A stretch of DNA of 21,349 nt from Ichthyophonus hoferi (lineage: Eukaryota; Opisthokonta; Ichthyosporea; Ichthyophonida; Ichthyophonidae). The position numbers were made by a program, and so were the translations under genes. Below are positions 1 through 8,544 of this stretch, piece after piece (position 1 is the stretch's first letter; each line of letters opens with the position of its first letter). Below the pieces are notes generated by a model. That model had not been told where the DNA came from, ran no database searches, and saw only the letters and a list, made by a program, of their open reading frames with translations. The stretch is from positions 39,098 to 60,446 of the forward strand of contig NAOQ01000025.1 of NCBI GenBank assembly GCA_002751075.1, written 5' to 3'.

Positions 1-747
1 GGATGGCTTTAAAGGGTTGGATTTAAAAGAAATTAAAAAGAAATTATAAGAAAATTTCCAGACGTCGAAGGTCTTATAATATATATGCATATATTATATA
101 TTGCCCATTTATTTAATTTTATTCATTCATGTCAACATACTATCACGATACCATCAATAATAACCCAGGTTTATACTATGCAAGTACGCAGGTGAAATAC
201 TTAAACTACAATATCTCAATAGGGTTAAACTATTAAAGCATATAGACAGATATACATTAATGGAATTTAAATCCCCTTATATAGTGCATAAATTACATAA
301 CCATTTTATTGTATATGTTTGTCTCTCTATATTATTATCTTTCATAAAGCTATTATTTTACTTGTATATTAAAACAATATATATGATACAGCGCAAAATC
401 AAGGAGGTTTATTGGTTAGTATTTAATGCCTCACACTAAATGCAGTGAGATGAATGGCTGACTGATTGCTATCTAGGTATCGATTGGGCAGTTAGGATAT
501 ACAATTTGATATTGTGTAAACATATTAGGAGTTATTACTGCATAAGGTACTGCTGTATAAATCAAGTTTGGAATTCACGACATACAGAGTCAATATAAAA
601 TATAATAATACTATAATGTAATATAATATAACACAATATAATGTAATGTAATGCAATACATTATAGTAAAATATAATAAAATACAATACAAGAACACACA
701 ACATAATATAATATAACACAATACCAAATAGCTGTAAACCAACTTAC
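1..747. other. AT-rich stretch downstream of QSOX-like exon 5, no exon recognised
   Basis: This stretch follows a good 5' splice site (GAT|GTAAGT, minus strand) that ends the last recognised exon, so it should begin as intron. I searched the minus strand for the remaining exons expected of a quiescin sulfhydryl oxidase, especially the Erv/ALR domain with its CxxC and FAD-binding motifs, and saw none. The other introns in this window run about 115-460 bases. Either this intron is unusually long, a short exon has escaped me, or the rest of the gene lies off the left edge. Roughly 590-720 is a degenerate (A/T)-rich microsatellite built on AATATA/ACATAATATA words. Confidence 0.5.
590..720. repeat. 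degenerate AATAT-type microsatellite
   Basis: Irregular runs of ATAATATAATGTAATATA-like words with interspersed ACACAA. The long open frame on the minus strand here is a by-product of low complexity and is not a gene. Confidence 0.6.
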
Positions 748-2359
748 ATCTGAATAAGACTTTTCAAAACCCTCCTCCATAAAAGGAATATCTCCTTCAA
801 ATATATCCTGCACCACACAATAACGCAGCTCATGTGGATCCCGTCCTACTTTAGGCAGGTACAAATACTTGGTCAATCCGCTATTGAAAATACTTGCTTA
901 TAGTATGCTTTGCAAACAATATACACACCTGCTATTATACAAGACCATTGGTATATATGATAGTATGTATAATAACATACGCACATGTAGTTATACAATG
1001 TAATACAACAAATTAAAGTATCATACCTTCACATGCAACGCCCTTTTTTGTAGCATTAAGCTTGGTCCCAAATGTCCTGTCATTGGATGTTTAAAAAGAA
1101 GAGAAAGACAATTAGCTGGTACATTAGATATCATATACTACATAAAAAGTAAAAGCAGAATAACCCTAGTAATAATAATACGAACAAGAACAATACCAAT
1201 ACTATATCCTGACATATATACTATACCTTATGGTTGGATAACCCGAAATGCTATAATTTGAACATGTTTTTCCATATTGATTACAATTTATAGCTCCTAC
1301 TCGAGCTCTAGGGGCCCAGTCTGAGAGATAAGTATGTATTAGGCTATATTAGTACTGTGATATATTGTGATGTACTATGATATATTGGTAATTTAATATA
1401 AAGGTATGCATATATGAGTATAAAAGATTATTGTGTCAGAAAACTTAAAATAAAAATAAAAAATAAAAAATATAGTAAAAGAGGAAAGAAAATTTACGAA
1501 GAAACAAAATAATAAAGGTGAGGTATGATAGTGTGTGGGACAATATGTTAAAACACGCCCCCTATCGACTAATCATTAATATATATAAGGAAATAAGTAT
1601 ACGCACATATACCCTACTATACATACATATATACTTATACATACCTTTAATGCCACTAGCAAAATTTTTATAACTAGGTGCAAACCTTCTACAGTGCCCA
1701 CACCAGCTGGCATAGAAATTAACTATCCAGGTTTCATTGGAGTTATGGATTTGGTTAATATTACTGGGGTTTAGTACAACAACGTCGGAATCCGCATAAG
1801 TTTCTTTCACGTCCGCAGCATGTGAATGTTCGAAGGAGGTCAATAGCAGAATACTGTGGAGAGGGGAGAAGACGAGAGGGATTGAGAGGTGGAGGATATG
1901 TGATAGTATGTTGTATATCCTATTATATACTCTATTACATACCCTACCTTATCCTATTATATACCCTGTTGTATATCTTATTTGTATACCCTATTATATA
2001 CCTTATTATATATCTTGCTATATATACTATTGGGAAATATGTGAAAAGGTATAATTGTATGATTGATAATGTTTTGGTGGTGTATGTGTGTTTATGTATG
2101 GGTTAGAGGAATGGGTTTGGTGTTAAAAAAATTCTACTTAAATAAAAAAAAACATTTAAAATAATATATACTATATACTATATATATATTATAATTAGCC
2201 CTCTACCCAACATTACCTTTAATATTAATTATTACACCAGTATTTCAGTCTTATATTTATACAAACATGCAGATAATAACATAATATTTATAAAATGTTG
2301 TCAAATACTTACCCCAAGAGGCACACATTGGCCCACAACCCTGAGGTATTTTTCCTCAT
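748..2359 (-). CDS. QSOX: Quiescin sulfhydryl oxidase-like protein, 5' five exons (partial)
   Basis: Exons on the minus strand: 2313-2359, 1645-1853, 1227-1320, 1027-1076 and 748-845, giving 498 nt and 166 residues with no 3' end seen. All junctions are GT-AG and keep frame: donors GTAAGT, GTATGT, GTATAG, GTATGA, GTAAGT; the exon 2 acceptor follows a long pyrimidine tract. The start ATG (2357-2359) is chosen because splicing exon 1 to exon 2 makes a signal peptide (residues 1 to about 28, core ANVCLLGILLLTSF). The thioredoxin fold follows: FYASWCGHC with redox pair C67/C70, then FAP, then DW, INC (C98), C105 and the cis-proline motif GYPTIR (P114). ASWCGHCxxFAP followed by the C98/C105 pair is typical of QSOX rather than ordinary PDI. 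QSOX enzymes oxidise thiols to disulfides in the secretory pathway, passing electrons through a C-terminal Erv/ALR FAD domain to oxygen. That domain is not in view, so a PDI-family relative remains possible. Tandem acceptors at exon 5 (845 or 848) are both in frame. Confidence 0.82.
1915..2035. repeat. period 12-13 AT-rich minisatellite in QSOX-like intron 1
   Basis: Imperfect tandem units resembling CCTATTATATAC, with variants TCTATTACATAC and CTTATTATATATC. The array lies wholly inside the first intron. It produces a spurious open frame on the plus strand. Confidence 0.6.
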
Positions 2360-2539
2360 GTTTATGTTAAATATAGGGTGGTTAAGATATATAATAGCAT
2401 ATATAATATGGGGTTGCTACGATAGGGCTAATATGTACAAATGCACAAATGTTTCATTTAACGACGCCAATCCATTTTCTTATTGTTTACTGCATAAATA
2501 TGTACGTAATTACATGAATAACATTTTTCTGACTAATGA

Positions 2540-2574
2540 CCAATCGTACTACCGTACCAAAACCAATCGCCAAT
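2540..2574 (-). promoter_or_regulatory. cluster of three CCAAT motifs upstream of the QSOX-like start
   Basis: CCAAT occurs at 2540-2544, 2563-2567 and 2570-2574, about 180-215 bases upstream of the proposed start codon. Read toward the gene the motif is ATTGG. Three copies in 35 bases resemble a eukaryotic CCAAT-box cluster. However, CCAATC words are common through this window, so a promoter role is only a guess. Confidence 0.25.
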
Positions 2575-4060
2575 AATAATGCTTAGTTGTACGGCTTATC
2601 TTGTTGGATCAATATATTATTGATGTTTATGTTGGGATTAGTTGGACAGCTAGTGATTGGCTGATAGCACCCTGGATTCCCAAGTTTGAGGATTTATTAT
2701 CTTCTGTTAGTTGATCTAAATGGATTTAAATACATAGTTCTTGCATAATTTAATTGGTCCTAATGAAGTGAAAGTAATCTTATGTCATCTTAGAAACCAT
2801 CTTAAATATGCATAGCGGATATAGATCTGAACCAATCAGATATTGATTAATATATTGCAAACAACTGGGCAACCCCCACATACACCTCAATCGACAGCCG
2901 CCAGCCGTCAGCCGCCAGCCGCCAGCCGCCAGAGCCTACAGAGTCCGATCCGGAGCCAGAACAACAGCGAGCAGGAACATTTATCATCGAGTTTGTTGAA
3001 CTGTCTTCCTTTTTTTTTAAACATTGGGTAGCATGCCGCAGTCCCATCCGAATGTCATCAGGAATTATCTAGTTCATTTAGTGAGCGACAAACTTACAGC
3101 TAAGTAGTCACCATGTTCAAGTTTTTTCCGTATTCCTTTATTATATTTTTTATGCCCTAGGTGAAATAATTCTAGGCCAAAGGGAGTGTAAAAACAGGAA
3201 TATTATCTCAAGTATCTCCCTGAGCCAGGTTGAAGCAGAATCGCTGCAGTTACAAACTTAGAAATATTTGTAGTGTCAGTTTAAAGCAAATTCTACAAAA
3301 AAGACACGGTGAATAATTAAAAATGCAGACCTTAGCGCTAGAAATAGAAAATATCTTGAGAGTCAAGATGTTTATGGCTCTCCTTTGGATATTTATTTTG
3401 GTGGAAGCGATAATGATGAGAGATCACAGGGTTACATATCTCTTTTCTTTTGTCTAAAATCAATCCTCTTTGATGATAATATTTCCTGACCTTTGGATAA
3501 AAAGATTACATGTTCTTTTAAAATATGATGACGAATGTGAGGATTCCAAAGTTAATTCAAAAACATTTGATGCTTCAAAGGATTCGGGTGCACTGAAACA
3601 TTCAAGGAATATGGGCGACAAATATTTAATTGATCCAAGTATTATATATATAGTTATTTGACATTATTATTATATAGCCTGGGAAGATAGTGCAATCTAT
3701 TGGTGTTATATGACAATCCAGGAAGATCTATCAAAGTTGAGCCAGCCAATGGTAGAGGACCTGCGACAATTTCAGATTATGTTTGGGGTCCAGATAAAAT
3801 ATTACTTAGGCATTCTACCTAAGACAAGTCCTGTTGAATTATTTAATAATTAAAAATACTTTTTAGCATATCTGTACTCTGTGTGTGTAAATAGACACGT
3901 TAAAACGCCCCTTAATTCGGTATTCTCAATCCTTCTAAACAAATAGGTCACAGGAACGCTCATATCTACTTATTATTCTCAACAGTAGATTTCCAAACAA
4001 TAAGACCACCATTGTTTCAATCACGTCAAAAAGTGAATGTGTATTAGCTAAATCATTTTT
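2575..4060. other. gene-poor region with short unassigned open frames
   Basis: No confident gene. 2851-3072 (+) is open without an early ATG. It reads as a Pro/Glu/Gln-rich stretch followed by a hydrophobic segment (GTFIIEFVELSSFFFKHW) and could be an exon or a mobile-element remnant. 3325-3475 and 3690-3825 hold short frames of protein-like composition that I cannot assign. The stretch is slightly richer in G+C than the intergenic DNA elsewhere, which fits decayed mobile DNA, but I see no diagnostic motif. Confidence 0.35.
2895..2929 (+). repeat. GC-rich 7-base tandem repeat (CAGCCGC x5)
   Basis: Five consecutive heptamers CAGCCGC, the second ending in T, in otherwise AT-rich DNA. Seven is not a multiple of three, so the frame shifts with each unit, and a protein read through it cycles among Ala, Ser, Arg, Gln and Pro. 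Confidence 0.85.
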
Positions 4061-4258
4061 AAAATTTATTTACACGTCATAGTGTTTATTGACATTATAT
4101 TTTTTGATTTTCAATTGGTAGAAATATATCATCTAGAATCTTTACTAGAAGGCCAACTAGTCAAGCCTGGAACTGTAAAACCATTAGCGGATGCTTATAT
4201 AGTGCTCATTTATGATCACAGTGATTAAAATCATAATTATTGCATTTATTGCAAGTTG
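4061..4258 (+). repeat. left arm of a long inverted repeat
   Basis: This segment matches the reverse complement of 5998-6196. The core CTTTACTAGAAGGCCAACTA... is identical over 25 bases (4140-4164 against 6092-6116). The next 94 bases align without a gap at about 73% identity by my count, ending in TTGCAAGTTG. The outer 80 bases align more loosely with small gaps. It is either one arm of a foldback-type element of about 2.1 kb or one of two opposed copies of a dispersed repeat. Confidence 0.75.
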
Positions 4259-4875
4259 TATGGTAAGAAATTTATTAGACATATTAGTAATTAGATATCT
4301 TTTTCTATCAAGGTTGTTGGTTAATGATTGTCTTCATAAAAGTGCAGTGTCGTTGCCTTGTACAGAGACTGGACTTGAGTAAACCAAGTTAATAATCACA
4401 TTTTAATTTTCAGTATATTTTAATTAATGGTTGTTTTCTTGTCTATTGAGAGGGCTTCTGTGTCAGAATTTTGTAATCAAGACATGGAAACAAAGTGCAC
4501 ATAATTCTGATGCAAGTTACCTAGTGTCGAAGTATGTAATGAGTTTTGTCAGTGTGGGATAGGCTGCAACCTGAGAAATAAGATAAGACTTTATTGAATA
4601 TGCTTAGTAATAAGTTACTAACCTCTTTACAATTGGTTAAAATTAACTCCTTTTAGATCAGCAATCAATAACTGTTAAAACATTTGTTTTCTTTGGATAT
4701 AATGTAGATTTGGGGATTCCCCACATATTCCTGAAGTTGAGTTATATTTCCAGGTACATAAGGAGGTCTATGAAATCAGAAAGGGGGGGAATCCAGAGAT
4801 TAAATAAATGAGCTTTTTTGTATTTAATAAGTAGGAATTCTAACTGACAACTGATAAATTTTAATACGACATCAA

Positions 4876-5088
4876 ATGATGTCGAGACGCCTTGCTATTA
4901 AGCACAAGGTCGAGTTATCAATGAGCTCCAGTGAGGAGGATTCGTCGCTAGTGGTGGTAACAAGGGAAACGCAGATTGTCAACAGAGAACGGAGACTTCT
5001 CGGACGACAACAATCTAAGTCAACAGTCAGCCATAAGAAAGAAATTGCGAGGTTATCAACAGGCCACCAACAATACATCAACACCTAG
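4876..5088 (+). CDS. unassigned 70-residue open frame, basic protein
   Basis: ATG at 4876 opens a frame with codons for many Arg, Lys, Ser and Gln (MSRRLAIKHKVEL at the start, an acidic SSSEED patch, then ERRLLGRQQSK). The stretch is visibly richer in G+C than its flanks, which is why I list it. The opposite strand is open over almost the same interval, so openness alone proves nothing. I recognise no domain and see no convincing splice partners. It lies inside the long inverted repeat (4061-6196), so it may be a remnant of that element's cargo or an isolated exon. Confidence 0.2.
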   Translation: MMSRRLAIKHKVELSMSSSEEDSSLVVVTRETQIVNRERRLLGRQQSKSTVSHKKEIARLSTGHQQYINT

Positions 5089-5720
5089 AATTTGTAGTGT
5101 TTCTTGATTAGATGGTTTCAGAGACATACTAATAATACTTTGTGAATTTTAAACATAATAGCTTACTGTCTTTCGGGAGTGCACCTAAAGTAATTTATAT
5201 ATTATTGCAACGGCAACTTTTCCCTATATCTAAGCATTTCCATACTGTGACTAGAGGCATGATCATTAATAGCATAGCCAGACTATTTTATACTAAGTGG
5301 AGCCGTCTAGTTAATATTTGTTTTGATGTGAGTGTATTGGGTCTAAGTTAGCTATTAATAATATTCAAATTTAGTTGGCTACAATAATAAATTCAACACA
5401 ATTAAGCAGGTGCTAAGTTTTTCTGCAATAGGTAATAATATATTAAGTTAATACTATCATAAATTAGCCTACTTGTATACAATATTTATTAATATAATAC
5501 TATGCAATGGCATGAAGTATGCCCCGAAAAAATCCGACAATATTACTTTTGGCAAAGTTCTTGGCATTATATTATTTGTGGAGTATCTAAATAAGATGCA
5601 TTCTGAACCTAGAACAATTATGTGTACGGCAAGAAAAACTCACAAAAGCTTCAACTTATCACTTACCTCGTGATAAATATCTAGACTAACTAACAGTAGA
5701 GAGGAAGATTATGTATTAAA
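5089..5720. other. AT-rich interior of the long inverted repeat, nothing recognised
   Basis: Short open frames (5142-5351, 5473-5673) have AT-driven composition and no recognisable motif. I see no gene. Confidence 0.4.
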
Positions 5721-5730
5721 TAGAATTAAA

Positions 5731-5849
5731 TACAACAGATACTAGTTTTATTTTCAGTATTTGTTCGTTTATTTATATTAGAAATAGAAGTAGCATTTAT
5801 TGTATTGAACTTTATCTGACTATTGAAAATAGAACTAGTATCTGTTGTA
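5731..5849. mobile_element. MITE-like inverted-repeat unit
   Basis: The 29-base arms 5731-5759 and 5821-5849 are reverse complements with 27 matches. Similarity fades over a few more bases outward. The spacer is 61 bases of AT-rich sequence. Size and structure fit a small non-autonomous DNA transposon or a stem-loop. No clear target-site duplication is seen. It lies within the larger inverted repeat 4061-6196. Confidence 0.45.
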
Positions 5850-5997
5850 CTGAATTATTTTGGCGTACAGTGTGTCTATCTTCTACTTATTCTAGGCAGT
5901 TTTCAATGGGTAAGGAATAAAATAAATCCTTTTTGAGTTTTGCTTGTAGTACAAGCAATTGTTCTGAATTTAGAGATACTTTATACTTGTTACCTTG

Positions 5998-6196
5998 CAA
6001 CTTGCAATATGAGTAATAGCTATGATGTCAATCACTGTGATTGGATATGGGCACTATACAAGTATTCTCTAATGGGTTGACTCTAACAGAGTTGACTAGT
6101 TGGCCTTCTAGTAAAGAATCTGATTCATAAATCTCTACTACTTGAGAATCAAACAAGCATAACATAAATAAAGAATAAAACGAGTAAAATGAATTT
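5998..6196 (-). repeat. right arm of the long inverted repeat
   Basis: Reverse-complement partner of 4061-4258. The 25-base identical core is at 6092-6116, and a gapless diverged segment occupies 5998-6091. Arm divergence of roughly a quarter of positions indicates the structure is old. Confidence 0.75.
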
Positions 6197-6402
6197 ATAG
6201 AAAAACTTCAAACATATATTTGACGCCTGAAAATTATAATCTCAAACAGTCACAGTCACAGTACCTTGATTATCGTTTTGGAAACGTATGATCGTATAAT
6301 GGTGACAGCACTAATAGGTGAAGGTCAGATTGGCTTGATATTACAATAAAGATACAATGATTATAGAACACAGGTCAAGTATCTTCTAATCATTAAGATA
6401 AA

Positions 6403-6405
<3 letters not shown>

Positions 6406-6434
<29 letters not shown>
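6406..6434. repeat. (TA)n microsatellite
   Basis: About 14 uninterrupted TA units. Similar but shorter TA runs occur at about 7722-7740, 10033-10057, 10479-10500, 12288-12302 and 16448-16462. Confidence 0.9.
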
Positions 6435-6437
<3 letters not shown>

Positions 6438-6477
6438 AAATGCAAAGGTTTACTTTATAATGGTTGAAACATCATTT

Positions 6478-7002
6478 CCCGTCTTTATTATTAGTTGCTT
6501 CTGTTCCTTTTATCCTTTCCGTTTATCACGGGTGTCAATTATAGCTGTGTTTATAAAATCAAAGGGATCTATCGTAAAGATACCTATTAGCTAATATAAT
6601 ACATAGAAGATTACTAAGGCCCACTAGAATTATTTAGTCTTGTCTCGATGATCTGGTACTATTGTGTTATTATATGAATGGCTCTTTAACTAATTTACTA
6701 AATAAAAACATTTTTTAATTAACTAATATTGGACCCATCATTTCAGGAGTCATTTGTTACCAGAACTTTGACCAATATATGCTTCCATTTGGAGTTATCA
6801 ATCTTGCAACAACACCTAATTGTGTACAATCGTACAACTATAAAAAGGGTTAACTGCACTGGCATTCTTTATGGTTCTGAGCACATATTATTAGAAAATA
6901 CTAACCACCGGGTTAACCTGCTGGGAATATTAATAAACCAATTATATCAGCAGATACCCGATCAGAGATATAAACCAGCTATCCTTCTATATGAGACTTA
7001 GA
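6478..7002 (+). mobile_element. fossil fragment of a Ty1/copia-family retroelement (plus strand)
   Basis: This stretch is related to the reverse complement of about 18990-19575, inside the larger Ty1/copia fossil at the right of the window. The similarity begins near TTATTATTAGTTG and GGGTGTCAATTATA and runs on through a segment whose readable part shares words such as VTRT and HIL with the other copy. It corresponds to the region between gag and integrase of that family. It is a broken partial copy with several breaks. No terminal repeats are seen, and the level of divergence suggests it is old. Confidence 0.6.
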
Positions 7003-8250
7003 ACTAAATTATGACAGGATAAACAAATCATATTAATATACATACCCAACAAATATGCATTTATTCTTCAAATCACTCGTAACTGCTGATACTCAAAAGG
7101 TATCGTCGCTCATCGGGTTTATCTGTAGAGAAGGGAAGACCGCTCAAATTGATAAAGTGACCTCAATATAACCAATGATAACGGGTTTACCATGTATCGC
7201 AAATAAAATATAAATAAAAACCCACTGACGCCTGACGTCTGATAAGGGTTTTCGTTATTCTTCTCAATTCTAGATTGCTTTTTGAAAATAGTAATTGGGA
7301 TTTTTACTCCCTCTGATGAGGGAGGTGGTGTTATTTAAAAAGCTAAAAATGATAACTGGCAGGTAAGTTCTCATTGTTCTGCAGATAAAAGCCAGTATAT
7401 AAGAATACTTATATTAAAATTGCAAGTTGATTTAAAATGTATTTATTTAGATACGATTGATAGCTGGTCCTTATATAGTACATATCAACTGCTTTTGTTG
7501 ATCACGGCTCGTGTAGTTTATTTATGTAGATATTGATACGTTAGTATCCAATTCAATTTAAGAGCATACCTGCACCATTTAAAACGGTGCAGGTATGCTA
7601 TTAACCAATAGAAAACAAAATTGAAATATAGGCGTCAGTGTCGTTTAAAATCAGGATCGACACAACCCTTTAATGTGCAAATTTGATTGACATTCAATTT
7701 GTCATATACAAGTTATTAAATTATTATTATATATATATATTATTATGTTTAAAATTTAAAAATATTTTTAAGTTTTTTGATCCAAGACTAATCAATACTC
7801 TATATTGCTTGAATATCTCATCTCGTCAATAATAAGACATGATTTTTGATCTATCTGAAATTATTTCCAAATATCAAGATATATATATATATTTTAAAAT
7901 TAAAGGAGATTCTTAATCCCCATAACCATGTAATAATAATATATATTAAGTTATGTTTTATTATGTAAAATAACACTATGATTAGTATATAATAAGAAAA
8001 CACGTTAATATTTTTAGGAGTAATTGATTGTTTATTTACTATGTTGATTCAATTATCATACATCAATATTGCCGACAGAATGTGGGTAATAAAATTTTCT
8101 CATGATGAAATAACCATATTCGAGAAATCATACTAAAAAGAATAAATACAATTAAGATATTGTTATTAATAAATTAATAAAATAAATGTAACAATATTTT
8201 AGCAATTGAAAGTCAACAATGCTTTTAATCAAACTAGTTCCAATTTCTAT
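7003..8250. other. AT-rich intergenic DNA, no gene recognised
   Basis: No coding signal on either strand. 7307-7324 is a small perfect hairpin (CTCCCTC, loop TGAT, GAGGGAG). The word CACTGACGCCT near 7223 recurs inverted near 7630 and may or may not be meaningful. About 7700-8210 is very AT-rich and featureless. Confidence 0.5.
7563..7599. repeat. perfect GC-rich hairpin, 14-bp stem
   Basis: Arms AGCATACCTGCACC (7563-7576) and GGTGCAGGTATGCT (7586-7599) pair perfectly around a 9-base loop. A second paired word lies outside: TTCAATTT at 7553-7560 and AAATTGAA at 7618-7625. A perfect stem with half G+C is striking in this DNA. It could be a cruciform site, the core of a small palindromic element, or a structured RNA. 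Nothing nearby decides between these. Confidence 0.7.
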
Positions 8251-8288
8251 TGACTGTCTTCGGTGCAGTGTGACTCCTTAATTGGTTG

Positions 8289-8388
8289 ATCAGGCAATAA
8301 AAATGCCTTATAAATTTAATGACTCTCGAATAATTACATCAATCGGTGTATAAGCCAATAAAAATGTACAACAAATGAAGTGGCTCAC
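8289..8388 (+). promoter_or_regulatory. duplicated element upstream of the TSP1 gene
   Basis: A segment around GGCAATAAAAATG (from about 8289) recurs diverged about 62 bases later as GCCAATAAAAATG, each followed by a similar ...AATGA...GGCTC/GACTC stretch. It ends about 155 bases before the start codon and may be a duplicated upstream regulatory element of the TSP1 gene. Confidence 0.3.
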
Positions 8389-8458
8389 GATTAATCTATC
8401 TACATTTCTACCTTTCTACATATCCGCACTAATATTCTCAGTTGTATGTTTGGCGTAG

Positions 8459-8514
8459 GTATAATAAAACCAATATGGACTAACCTTGATTGCTTCATAC
8501 ATTTCTCTACACAG
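8459..8514 (+). other. candidate 56-base 5' leader intron of the TSP1 gene
   Basis: A donor-like GTAG|GTATAA is followed by a branch-point-like CTAAC (ACTAACC near 8479) and a pyrimidine-rich acceptor TTTCTCTACACAG ending at 8514, 30 bases before the ATG at 8545. Its length is close to a 57-base leader-intron candidate upstream of HPPK-DHPS. It rests on splice-site appearance only. Confidence 0.3.
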
Positions 8515-8544
8515 CATTTTATTTTTATTTTTATTCTTTAAAAA

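Noticed and set aside
525-719. 64-codon minus-strand open frame
   Set aside because: Low-complexity Tyr/Leu/Ile translation of an AT-rich microsatellite.
1822-2106. 94-codon plus-strand frame
   Set aside because: It overlaps the real minus-strand exon 2, its polypyrimidine tract and the period-12 repeat; the composition is repeat-driven.
2295-2576. 93-codon plus-strand frame
   Set aside because: It lies opposite exon 1 and the upstream region of the QSOX-like gene and has no recognisable motif.
3325-3475. Possible RNase H-like words (GGSDNDERSQGY)
   Set aside because: The resemblance to copia RNase H is too short and lacks key context; left unassigned.
7223-7640. Inverted CACTGACGCCT words as ends of a small transposon
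   Set aside because: Only 11 bases match and the flanks do not align; no target duplication is seen.
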